41,626 nucleotides of DNA from Bacteroidales bacterium UBA4070. GTDB lineage: Bacteria > Bacteroidota > Bacteroidia > Bacteroidales > VadinHA17. Both the position numbers and the translations under genes were made by a program. The notes below the pieces were generated by a model. The model did not search any database and was not told the origin of the DNA. It worked only from the letters and a program-made list of their open reading frames with translations. This document shows positions 34,367 to 41,626 of this stretch, piece after piece; position 1 is the stretch's first letter, and each line of letters starts with the position of its first letter. The stretch is taken from positions 6,684 to 48,309 of the forward strand of contig DFYY01000010.1 in assembly GCA_002383485.1 (NCBI GenBank), given 5' to 3'.

Positions 34367-35599
34367 TTACCTGTATGTCTTGAAAAACTGATATCCGGCA
34401 AATCCGGCAGGAACAGCAGCCTGCGAGTGATCCAAACCCTCCATCGGCACATAGAAACAGTTCAGTGCACTCGTGCCGGAGCCGATCATGCGGTTGTACA
34501 TGCTCTCGGAAAGCACAGGCATCACGTCGGTATCGGCCGTGCCGTGAAGCAGGAGGATTGGCACCTCGCTGTCCCATCCGGTGATACTGTTATCCCATAG
34601 GGCAGAGCGCACACCCGCGTATTTCTGATCGGTATCAGCCCCGGAGAGATATTCAGCAGTGAACAGACCGGCAATGCTCGTGGTCAGTTGACCGTTGATC
34701 TCCTCGCTGTTGTGCAATCCGTCGTATAGTCCGGGTATCCGTCCCGCATATGGCTCATTGAAGAGATCAGTAAGCGGGTTAGGGTAAATGTCATAGGTGC
34801 TGTACGCATTCGCGATATAGCCAAGGAAAACCGGATTGGAATACTCCGTAAGGTCCAGAACGTTAACATTGAAGTGTGCGAGGTCATAAGGCCCGGCACC
34901 GCATGATGCTGCCTTTACCGTGAACTCAGACGGGTAATCGTTCTCGAGAGCGTAGAGCAATGCCATCGTAGCCCATCCGCCCTGGGAATAACCCATTATA
35001 TAACAGTCTGTTGTCACAGTTATATCCTTCGCCACATCATCGTCGAACTCTGCGACGGCGCGAAGCATGTCCATGACGGTGCGGACGGTAGACTCCTTAT
35101 GCAGGTACGGATGCGCCATATTTTTTGATGCCCCGAAGCCGAGGTAATCAGGTATGATAACTACGTAACCCGACGATGCGATGTATTCTATCATCGTAAA
35201 GAGGAGGTTCTGGGGATCAGCCGTGGGCGCCGCCGAATGAAGGGTGTTGGTGCCGTTCTGGAAGGAGAGAATGGGGTATGAGCCGGGGGCAGTGGGTGCG
35301 CAGATAAGGCCCGATGCTATCACATCCTCACCCTGGAACTCTGTGTTGTAGGTCACGCTATATACGTTTACCCCACTGACGACGTCGGGGATGATGTCAG
35401 CTGCATCAGGGTACTGGGTTGCAACCAGGTTGAGGACAGAGAGAACATTCTCCTTTGTCCTCATCAGCTCTACCTCGCTGGAGACGAGGTACATGTTGTC
35501 CGCGAACGGGTCCTCTGGCGGATCCTTGCGGCACGACTGCATGATGAGCAGCGGTAGCAGGAGGATCATCAGTTTGTGGATTTTGACGTTGCTTTTCAT
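34367..35599 (-). CDS. Secreted esterase/lipase lipoprotein (alpha/beta hydrolase)
   Basis: I chose the ATG at 35599, which gives a lipoprotein signal (MILLLPLLIMQSC, C23). The nucleophile serine lies in IMGYSQGGWATMA, the acid is probably Asp in LLHGTADTDVMPV, and the histidine is in GLDHSQAAV. The fold and length (410) match secretory lipase/tannase-like esterases that act on acyl esters. It is attached to a membrane, likely facing outward or the periplasm. rlmD follows by 6 bases on the same strand. Upstream lies the 46-base repeat array. Confidence 0.88.
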   Translation of the reverse strand: MKSNVKIHKLMILLLPLLIMQSCRKDPPEDPFADNMYLVSSEVELMRTKENVLSVLNLVATQYPDAADIIPDVVSGVNVYSVTYNTEFQGEDVIASGLICAPTAPGSYPILSFQNGTNTLHSAAPTADPQNLLFTMIEYIASSGYVVIIPDYLGFGASKNMAHPYLHKESTVRTVMDMLRAVAEFDDDVAKDITVTTDCYIMGYSQGGWATMALLYALENDYPSEFTVKAASCGAGPYDLAHFNVNVLDLTEYSNPVFLGYIANAYSTYDIYPNPLTDLFNEPYAGRIPGLYDGLHNSEEINGQLTTSIAGLFTAEYLSGADTDQKYAGVRSALWDNSITGWDSEVPILLLHGTADTDVMPVLSESMYNRMIGSGTSALNCFYVPMEGLDHSQAAVPAGFAGYQFFKTYR

Positions 35600-35755
35600 G
35601 ACTTTCGGATTTCTCTGCAATATTAACGGAAAAATGTCACATTGAGTATAAAGGGGGAGGGAGGGGGGACATGCCGTGTTACAATTTCTGAAGGTCTACG
35701 AGCGTCATATGCAGTGGAAATCATCCCGATCCCCGCAGGATGAGGAAACCAGCCA

Positions 35756-36104
35756 GATCCCCGCAGGGGATCAGGAATTGTAGAGGAGGCCACCCGATAA
35801 AGATCCCCGTAGGGGATCAGGAATTGTAGAGGAGACCACCCGATAAAGATCCCTGTAGGGGATCAGGAATTGTAAGATAGACCACATGATAAAAAGCCCC
35901 GTAGGGGATCAGGAATTGTAAGATAGACCACCCGATAAGGATCCCTGTAGGGGATCAGGAATTGTAGGAGAGACCACATGATAAAGATCCCTGTAGGGGA
36001 TCAGGAATTGTAGAGGAGACCACCCGATAAGGATCCCCGTAGGGGATCAGGAATTGTAGAGGAGGCCACCCGATAAAGATCCCCGTAGGGGATCAGGAAT
36101 TGTA
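35756..36104. repeat. Eight-copy, 46-base tandem hairpin array
   Basis: Copies start at 35756, 35802, 35848, 35894, 35940, 35986, 36032 and 36078, a strict 46-base period. Each has GATCCCC-GTA-GGGGATC (a 7-base stem with a 3-base loop), then AGGAATTGTA, then a variable tail such as GAGGAGACCACCCGATAAA. The last copy is cut after 27 bases, and a worn half-copy sits at 35728. Tails fall into a few types (GAGGAGG, AAGATAG, GGAGAG) that suggest duplication and exchange. It lies between the divergent esterase and ABC-F genes. Confidence 0.95.
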
Positions 36105-36152
36105 AAACCCGGCGCACCCCCTCCCCCCCACCCTCATCCCGATGATTTTGAT

Positions 36153-36160
36153 TACCTTTG
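36153..36160 (+). promoter_or_regulatory. -7 box (TACCTTTG) before the ABC-F gene
   Basis: TACCTTTG fits TAnnTTTG and lies 24 bases before ATG 36184. It falls between the upstream in-frame ATG (36142) and the chosen one, so transcripts from here could only start at 36184. Confidence 0.5.
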
Positions 36161-36183
36161 CGGTTTTAAAAAAATCCGGCCAG

Positions 36184-38208
36184 ATGGTCTCCGTAAACAA
36201 CGTATCCCTGCTCTTCGGCAGCTTCGTCCTCCTGGACGAGGTCTCCTTCCTCATCACCAGGCAGGAACGCATCGGTCTCACCGGCAGGAACGGCGCCGGC
36301 AAATCGACACTGATGAAGATCATCGCCGGGCTGCAGGATCCCACCTCCGGCTCCGTCGAACGGCCCCGCGAGTTGACTATCGGCTACCTCGAGCAGCAGA
36401 TGAAGATCTCTGACACAACCACAGTACTGGAGGAGGCGCTCAAAGCTTTCACTGAACTGAGAAGCCTTGAAGAGGAGATCAACCATCTCACCCGCGAGCT
36501 GACCGAACGCACTGATTATGAGACCGAAAACTATCACAATCTGATTGACCGGCTTCACACTGCCGGCGAACGGCACAGCATCCTCGGTGGCAGCGACTAT
36601 GTGGCAACCACCGGCCAGACGCTCACCGGCCTCGGCTTCAGCGCGAAGGATTTCAATCGCCCCACCCGTGAGCTGAGCGGCGGCTGGCGCATGCGCGTGG
36701 AGCTGGCAAAAATACTCCTCAGGAAACCCGACCTGATCCTCCTCGACGAGCCTACCAACCACCTCGACATAGAGTCAATAATCTGGCTCGAGACCTTCCT
36801 CGAGACCTACCCCGGTGCGGTGATCCTCGTCTCGCACGACCGCACCTTCCTCGATAACGTCACCCGCCGCACAGTGGAGATCAGCCTGGGCAAGATATAT
36901 GATTACCGGGTGCCCTACACAAAATATACGGTGCTCCGGCGTGAGCGCCGCGAGCAGCAGACTGCCGCATATCGCAACCAGCAGAAGATGATCGATGACA
37001 CTGAGAAATTCATCGAGCGGTTCCGGTACAAGCCCACCAAGGCGGTGCAGGTGCAGAGCAAGATCAAGCAGCTTAAGAAGCTGGACCGCATAGAGATAGA
37101 GGACGAGGATACCACAGCAATGAACATCCGCTTCTCCCCCGCCCCGCGCTCCGGCACGGTTGTGGTTGAAGCCGACGAAGCCTCGAAACGCTACGGTAGC
37201 CACCTGGTGCTCGATAAAATCTCAATGAAGATCGAACGGGGTGAGAAGGTTGCCTTCGTGGGCCGCAACGGCGAAGGGAAGACAACCCTCGCAAGGATGA
37301 TCCTCGGCCAGATCGATTTCGAGGGAATCGTAAAACGAGGTCATAACGTCTCCGTCGGGTACTTCGCACAGAACCAGGATGAGCTCCTCAACGATGAGAT
37401 GACAGTCTTCGAGACTGTTGACAGGATTGCCGTGGGCGACATCCGCACACGCCTTCGCGATATCCTCGGGGCATTCCTCTTCCACGGTGAGGACATTGAC
37501 AAGAAGGTGAAGGTGCTCTCCGGCGGCGAACGGTCGAGACTGGCCATAGTGCAACTGCTGCTGGAGCCCTATAACCTGCTGCTGCTTGACGAGCCCACCA
37601 ACCATCTCGACATACGCTCGAAGGAGATCCTGAAACAGGCGCTGATCAAATACGATGGCACATTAATTGTGGTTTCGCACGACAGGGATTTCCTCGACGG
37701 GTTGGTAAACAAGGTATTCGAGTTCCGGCACAGGAAGATAAGAACTCACCTGGGAGGCATTGCGGAGTTCCTCAGGGCAAGAAAGATAGAATCGCTGAGG
37801 GAGCTGGAAAAGAAGAGTCCGGGGGCAACTAAGAAAACCTCCGGCACAGAAAAGAAGGGGCAGGTACATGCAGATATACCCCCACCCGTAAAAGAAGTGA
37901 GAGCGACGCCAGAGGCGAAACCGGCTTTGTCGTACAATGAGAAGAAGGAGACAGAACGCGTCTTCCGCAGACTGCAGAAACGAGTCACGGAGACAGAAGC
38001 GGCGATAACGGCCACTGAGGCAGAGATAGCAGCAATGGACGCAAAACTCGCATCTGGTGATGCAGCCGTTGTCAGTGACCCCGCCTTCTACAGCGCCTAC
38101 GAGGAGACGAAACAGCGCCTTGACTCGCTGATGCAGCAGTGGGAAGAGGCGCACGGTGAGATGGAGGGATTTACCGCAGAATATATGAACAACAATGATA
38201 CTGTTTGA
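36184..38208 (+). CDS. ABC-F family ATPase (ribosome-associated)
   Basis: Two ABC ATPase domains lie in tandem without membrane helices: Walker A GRNGAGKST and GRNGEGKTT, signatures LSGGWRMR and LSGGERSR, and Walker B LLDEPTNHLD twice. A linker helix region sits between them, and the C-terminus is a long coiled coil. ABC-F proteins work at the ribosome E-site and modulate translation. This one resembles the housekeeping Uup/EttA/YdiF kind, with no sign of an antibiotic-resistance arm that I can identify. It overlaps the thioesterase start by 14 bases. Confidence 0.93.
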   Translation: MVSVNNVSLLFGSFVLLDEVSFLITRQERIGLTGRNGAGKSTLMKIIAGLQDPTSGSVERPRELTIGYLEQQMKISDTTTVLEEALKAFTELRSLEEEINHLTRELTERTDYETENYHNLIDRLHTAGERHSILGGSDYVATTGQTLTGLGFSAKDFNRPTRELSGGWRMRVELAKILLRKPDLILLDEPTNHLDIESIIWLETFLETYPGAVILVSHDRTFLDNVTRRTVEISLGKIYDYRVPYTKYTVLRRERREQQTAAYRNQQKMIDDTEKFIERFRYKPTKAVQVQSKIKQLKKLDRIEIEDEDTTAMNIRFSPAPRSGTVVVEADEASKRYGSHLVLDKISMKIERGEKVAFVGRNGEGKTTLARMILGQIDFEGIVKRGHNVSVGYFAQNQDELLNDEMTVFETVDRIAVGDIRTRLRDILGAFLFHGEDIDKKVKVLSGGERSRLAIVQLLLEPYNLLLLDEPTNHLDIRSKEILKQALIKYDGTLIVVSHDRDFLDGLVNKVFEFRHRKIRTHLGGIAEFLRARKIESLRELEKKSPGATKKTSGTEKKGQVHADIPPPVKEVRATPEAKPALSYNEKKETERVFRRLQKRVTETEAAITATEAEIAAMDAKLASGDAAVVSDPAFYSAYEETKQRLDSLMQQWEEAHGEMEGFTAEYMNNNDTV

Positions 38209-39001
38209 AAGAAAATATCCGGTCAACGTTTTCAACACCGATCTCACCGGCCGGCTTAGCCCCGGAGCGCTCTTCAGCTTCTTCGAGGACCTCGCGGGCC
38301 GTCATGCCGCTGAGCTGGGCTGGGGCCGTGATGACCTGATGGCCTCGGGCGGCTGGTTCTGGGCGCTGTCGCGCATGATCGTGAAGATCGAACGCCTCCC
38401 GAATACCTGGGACGAGGTCACCCTCCGCACCTGGCCCAGAGGCACCGAATCGATCTTCGCCCTGCGTGACCTTGAGATGTATGACGATGCCGGAAGGAAA
38501 ATCGCCGGAGCCTCATCATCCTGGGTGATAGTTGATTACAACACCCGGAAAGCGCAGAGACCAGACAGGGCGCTCTCAAACCTGAACCACCAGTTCCCTG
38601 AAACCAGGGCCACCGAAACCAACGCACGTAAAGTGCCGCCGCTGCCTGCAGGTGAACATACCCTCACCAGGCTGAAGGTCAAGATTGACGACATCGACGT
38701 AAACAGGCACGTCAACAACGCGCGCTATGTGCACTGGGCCGTCAACTGCTATGATCCGGAATTCATCAGCCTCCATACGCCGGACACAGTGGAGGTGAAT
38801 TACCTGCTTGAGGGACACCAGGGCGAGATGATCAACATCCTGACCGGCAGGTGTGACGGCAGCGGGGACGGCAAGCATGACGGTACAGCTGACGGCAGCT
38901 CTGACGGCACCCGGCCTGAATTCATCCACTCCGTGGTCCGTGAGAGCGACGGCACAGAGCTTTGCCGTCTGAGAATGAGATGGAAAGAGAACGGACAATG
39001 A
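38195..39001 (+). CDS. Acyl-ACP thioesterase
   Basis: The protein has two hot-dog domains. The first opens RKYPVNVFNTDLTGRLS and carries WFWALSRMIVKIERLP and VTLRTWPRGT. The second starts DDIDVNRHVNNARYVHW, with D168, N170, H172 and N175 as the catalytic set seen in plant FatA/FatB. It releases fatty acids from acyl carrier protein. At 268 residues it is slightly long because of a repeat insert of Asp-Gly tetrapeptides at 221-240. It overlaps the ABC-F stop by 14 bases, so translation is coupled. Confidence 0.9.
   Translation: MILFERKYPVNVFNTDLTGRLSPGALFSFFEDLAGRHAAELGWGRDDLMASGGWFWALSRMIVKIERLPNTWDEVTLRTWPRGTESIFALRDLEMYDDAGRKIAGASSSWVIVDYNTRKAQRPDRALSNLNHQFPETRATETNARKVPPLPAGEHTLTRLKVKIDDIDVNRHVNNARYVHWAVNCYDPEFISLHTPDTVEVNYLLEGHQGEMINILTGRCDGSGDGKHDGTADGSSDGTRPEFIHSVVRESDGTELCRLRMRWKENGQ
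38855..38914 (+). repeat. 12-base tandem repeat inside the thioesterase gene
   Basis: Five units encode DGSG, DGKH, DGTA, DGSS and DGTR. Each starts GACGG and is in frame. The insert lies in a loop between two beta strands of the second hot-dog domain, after the catalytic residues. Confidence 0.75.
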
Positions 39002-39022
39002 AATCTTTATTACCTTTATGCC

Positions 39023-40360
39023 ATGACAAGGCCTCTCAAAGATAAACCCGCTCTGCTCATCGCGCTTGTTATGACGGCGGCTCTGATGGCATCCTGCACG
39101 GTGACCCAGAACGTCACTGACACGAAGGATATGTCGTATATATACAACCCTGCGCGGAACGTCTTCACCCCCTTCGTGAGCGTGTACGACGAGGGTGAGG
39201 GCTCATCACTGATGACTATAAGCATCCGCAGGGGCGAACTCTACTTCACCGAGGCCAATCCCGAGGGCGTCGCAATGGCATCAGTCCTCGTATCAGTCAG
39301 GCTCTTTGACAATACCCTTGGGGGAGTCCTCTCTGACACTGCAACATTTAAATACGACATCAAAAAGGAAGACGTGGGGGGGGAATATTCCTTCCGCATC
39401 CCCCTTGATACCCGCGAGGGTAATGCTTACACCGCCGAGATCAAGATCATTGACCTCGTCCGCCAGCGTACCCAGCAGCTATTCATCGATTTTGAAAGGA
39501 CGGGCCCCTATAGCGGTCTGAACTACAAGGTGCGTGATCATTTCAGCAACAGAGAGGTGTACAGCCGGGTGGTGAAGCGCGACCAGTACATCAACATCCT
39601 GAGCCCCTCTCTTCAGCCTGACACGCTGTGGATCTTCTACTTCCCGCCCGTAAAGGCACTGCCGCCATCGCCCACGACTATACTCCCCGAGGTGACCGTT
39701 GCGCCGGAGCCGGATGCAATAGTGCCTCTGCCCTGGTCTGACACCCTCCCGATGATGTTCCCCAGCGAAGGTATCTACATGATCTCCGTTGACAGCCTCA
39801 TCCGCGAAGGCCTCGTTCTGTACAATTTCGGCACTGACCACCCCACAATGACCAGTCCTGAGACAATGATACCACCGCTGGCCTATCTCGCCACTCCCGA
39901 AGAGATGGAAGAGATGCTGACAGCCGAAAAGCCGAAGCTGGCGCTTGATAAGTTCTGGATGGACCGCACCGGCAGTATCGAGCGGTCGAAGGAGCTCATC
40001 CGCATATGGTACAACCGCACCCTCTTTGCCAACTATTACTTCAGCTCATACAAGGCCGGATGGCTGACAGACAGGGGGATGATCTACATAATGTACGGCC
40101 CGCCCGACAAGGTTTACAAGAACGCCGAGGGGGAGAGCTGGGGTTACAAGAGACCCCCCGTGAAGAGTCGCTGGGGCTCACGCTATGTCGTGGAGGACCA
40201 GTACCTGTGGTTCAATTTCCGGAAACAGAAGAACACTTTCTCGGACAACGATTTCGTGCTTAACCGTGCCGGCACCCCGGTCAGTTACTGGGATATTGCG
40301 GTGGCCCGTTGGCGCGAGGGCAAGGTGTTCAGACTGGATAATCCGGAGGAGCTGCAATGA
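39023..40360 (+). CDS. GWxTD-domain lipoprotein
   Basis: A lipobox (TAALMASC, C25) anchors this 445-residue protein. The defining GWLTD occurs at 346-350 and is followed by RGMIYIMYGPPDKVYK and ESWGYKRP. The domain is common in Bacteroidota and Acidobacteriota envelope proteins; its activity is not known. The start is preceded by a TACCTTTA stretch that could be a weak -7 box. It is followed directly by a 33-base repeat array. Confidence 0.88.
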   Translation: MTRPLKDKPALLIALVMTAALMASCTVTQNVTDTKDMSYIYNPARNVFTPFVSVYDEGEGSSLMTISIRRGELYFTEANPEGVAMASVLVSVRLFDNTLGGVLSDTATFKYDIKKEDVGGEYSFRIPLDTREGNAYTAEIKIIDLVRQRTQQLFIDFERTGPYSGLNYKVRDHFSNREVYSRVVKRDQYINILSPSLQPDTLWIFYFPPVKALPPSPTTILPEVTVAPEPDAIVPLPWSDTLPMMFPSEGIYMISVDSLIREGLVLYNFGTDHPTMTSPETMIPPLAYLATPEEMEEMLTAEKPKLALDKFWMDRTGSIERSKELIRIWYNRTLFANYYFSSYKAGWLTDRGMIYIMYGPPDKVYKNAEGESWGYKRPPVKSRWGSRYVVEDQYLWFNFRKQKNTFSDNDFVLNRAGTPVSYWDIAVARWREGKVFRLDNPEELQ

Positions 40361-40457
40361 CGCGGAGCGACAAGGTTGGATGGTCCGGCAGGACGCGGAG
40401 CGACAAGGTTGGCAGGTACAGCAGGACGCGGAGCGACAAGGTTGGATGGTCCGGCAG
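40359..40457 (+). repeat. Three copies of a 33-base repeat after the GWxTD gene
   Basis: Units begin at 40359, 40392 and 40425 with GACGCGGAGCGACAAGGTTG; copies 1 and 3 are identical and copy 2 differs in about four bases. The stop of the GWxTD gene overlaps the first bases. The +1 frame relative to that gene reads DAERQGWMVRQ, DAERQGWQVQQ, DAERQGWMVRQ and continues to 40526. No start supports it as its own gene. Confidence 0.85.
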
Positions 40458-40541
40458 GAGGAGCGGGACCGACAAGCCAGTCACACCCGCAAGAATCCAA
40501 TACGGCATGGTATTCACACCCGATAACAGACAGCAACAGCA

Positions 40542-41288
40542 ATGATCCACAGCGAAAAGGAATTTATATTCGGTATGCACCCTGTTATGGAGGCAATCAG
40601 GGGTGGCAGTCAGATTGACCGTGTTCTGGTGCGCCAGGGACTGCGGGGCATCCAGTACCATGAGCTGATGCAGGTGGTGAATGAATTTGCAGTACCGTGG
40701 CAGGTGGTGCCCGTGGAGAAGCTCGACTATATTACCCGCAAGAACCACCAGGGAGTGATTGCGTGGCTCTCAGCAATCGAGTTCCAGAATATTGAAAACA
40801 TCCTCCCCCGCATCTTCGAGGAAGGTGGTGAACCACTACTGCTGATGCTTGACGGCGTCAGTGATGTCCGTAACTTCGGCGCAATAGTGCGGTCAGCGCT
40901 CTGTTTCGGGGCTCACGCTGTCATAATACCGGAAAAAAATTCGGCCAGGATATCCGCCGATGCAGTGAAGGCATCGGCCGGTGCACTCAGTACCTTCCCT
41001 GTCTGCAGAGTCAAAAGTCTTACAAAAAGTCTCAGTTACCTTAAAGACTCGGGACTGAAGGCTGTCGCTGCCACGGAGAAAGCTGACATGGAGGTAAGTG
41101 CCGCAGGGCTCACCGGGCCGTTGGTGGTGATCCTCGGATCGGAAGAGAGGGGCATCAGCCGCGAGATGCTTGGGTTGTCAGACATCCGGGTGTCAATTCC
41201 CATTACCGGTGCCATCGGGTCACTGAATGTCTCGGTGTCAGCCGGCATCCTCCTCTATGAGATCGGCAGGCAGCGCAGCGCTAAGTAA
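40542..41288 (+). CDS. rlmB: 23S rRNA 2'-O-ribose methyltransferase (SpoU/TrmH family, RlmB-like)
   Basis: An N-terminal substrate-binding domain (IFGMHPVMEAIRGG) is followed by the knotted SPOUT domain: motif 1 DVRNFGAIVRSALCFG, motif 2 VVILGSEERGIS, motif 3 IPITGAIGSLNVSVSAGI. In E. coli this family member methylates G2251 of the 23S rRNA. The length of 248 is normal. Assignment as RlmB over other SpoU enzymes rests on the N-domain and length. Confidence 0.92.
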   Translation: MIHSEKEFIFGMHPVMEAIRGGSQIDRVLVRQGLRGIQYHELMQVVNEFAVPWQVVPVEKLDYITRKNHQGVIAWLSAIEFQNIENILPRIFEEGGEPLLLMLDGVSDVRNFGAIVRSALCFGAHAVIIPEKNSARISADAVKASAGALSTFPVCRVKSLTKSLSYLKDSGLKAVAATEKADMEVSAAGLTGPLVVILGSEERGISREMLGLSDIRVSIPITGAIGSLNVSVSAGILLYEIGRQRSAK

Positions 41289-41306
41289 ACCGCAGAGATT
41301 TGCGAA

Positions 41307-41492
41307 TTGCGAGTTGCGAATTGCGAATTGAAATTTGGCGAGTTGCGAGTTGCGAGGATGGCCATCAAGAGTTGCGAGTTGCGAGTTGCGAGTTGCGAAG
41401 ATGGCCATCAAGAGTTGCGAGTTGCGAGTTGCGAGTTGCGAAGATGGCCATCAAGAGTTGCGAGTTGCGAGTTGCGAGTTGTGAGTTACGAA
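41307..41492. repeat. Nested 7-base and 43-base tandem repeat array
   Basis: The 7-mer GAGTTGC is repeated in blocks of four. Each block is joined by GATGGCCATCAA, making a 43-base unit with copies starting at 41357, 41400 and 41443; a further GATGGC at 41493 follows five heptamers. The left part is a less regular run of the same heptamer, with GAATTGC variants. Several frames read through it (ELRVASCELR), but this looks like satellite DNA, not a gene. Confidence 0.9.
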
Positions 41493-41521
41493 GATGGCTG
41501 TATTCTAAGATAAAAACAAGT

Positions 41522-41570
41522 AGCTTGAAAGATTTTTTGAGTTTTTTATGACTCAAAAAACTTTCAAGCT
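41522..41570. terminator. Long, near-perfect hairpin after rlmB
   Basis: AGCTTGAAAG and TTTTTTGAGT (41522-41542, one bulged A) pair over 20 bases with ACTCAAAAAA and CTTTCAAGCT, with an eight-base loop. No T-run follows, so it may end transcripts only in part, or may be a small inverted-repeat element. Confidence 0.6.
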
Positions 41571-41626
41571 GCATACTGACACAAAGGAACATATGGCGTT
41601 CCTCTTCTGATAACAGCAAATACCCT

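Noticed and set aside
35756..36104. A CRISPR array
   Set aside because: The repeat period is constant, but the material between hairpins is conserved too, with only a few tail types. There are no unique spacers and no cas genes.
36166..37605. Long minus-strand frames opposite the ABC-F gene
   Set aside because: They mirror the highly conserved plus-strand ATPase and have no motifs of their own.
40357..40545. A 62-residue gene reading TRSDKVGWSGR
   Set aside because: The reading is a by-product of the 33-base repeat and lacks a ribosome-binding site or a recognisable fold.
41300..41513. A protein gene rich in ELRVASC repeats
   Set aside because: The frame exists only because the heptamer array lacks stops; several frames are open at once, as expected for satellite DNA.

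Overview
The window comes from a member of the Bacteroidota, most likely Bacteroidales-like. The signs are a SusC/RagA-type TonB-linked receptor with its carboxypeptidase-like N-domain, a GWxTD-domain lipoprotein, several lipoproteins with short L-x-A-S-C lipoboxes, a YpfJ-type metallopeptidase, a D-lactate dehydrogenase, and -7 promoter boxes of the TAnnTTTG type ahead of several genes. It reads as ordinary chromosome without a phage or large mobile island. The gene order is patchy, and many genes are cut off.

Layout: 0-7 kb, a truncated SusC, a secreted BNR/sortilin-like protein, a six-helix membrane protein and a secreted M1 aminopeptidase, all on the minus strand. 7-14 kb, a TetR remnant meeting a 3'-truncated dihydroorotate dehydrogenase-like gene, a glutathione peroxidase, an HD hydrolase, a pyridoxamine kinase fragment fused to a radical SAM fragment, an OsmC protein with a RACo-like corrinoid activator, tRNA-Pro, and an ABC permease fragment head-to-head with a fasciclin fragment. 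14-20 kb, an aldo/keto reductase, a DUF1338 enzyme, a DUF2200 protein, a TlpA-like lipoprotein, a decayed IS3 element and a toxin-antitoxin pair whose toxin carries a nonsense codon. 19-26.5 kb, phosphofructokinase, an ABC exporter with a YpfJ metallopeptidase, an exported superoxide dismutase, D-lactate dehydrogenase and a secreted GH5 glycosidase. 26.6-28.4 kb, a second group of broken genes. 28.5-32.7 kb, tRNA-Lys, an envelope operon with two L,D-transpeptidases and a coiled-coil lipoprotein, then tRNA-Ser with a duplicated 3' end. 32.8-41.6 kb, RlmD, a secreted esterase, an ABC-F ATPase, an acyl-ACP thioesterase, a GWxTD lipoprotein and RlmB.

Three things stand out. First, at least seven abrupt breakpoints join pieces of unrelated genes (about 160, 7208, 10455, 13780, 20690, 26975 and 27658). 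They look either like repeated deletion in an eroding genome or like assembly chimeras. Second, the operon at 28.7-32.1 kb pairs a small coiled-coil lipoprotein with two L,D-transpeptidases, and one of these enzymes carries the same A-rich, Y-x-P-x-x-F helical motif as the lipoprotein. This is a plausible outer-membrane/peptidoglycan tethering module that differs from the Lpp system. Third, the last 8 kb holds five unrelated tandem-repeat arrays (periods 46, 42, 12, 33 and 43/7 bases). One is an eight-copy hairpin array in a divergent promoter region, and two lie inside the coding sequences of otherwise conserved enzymes.
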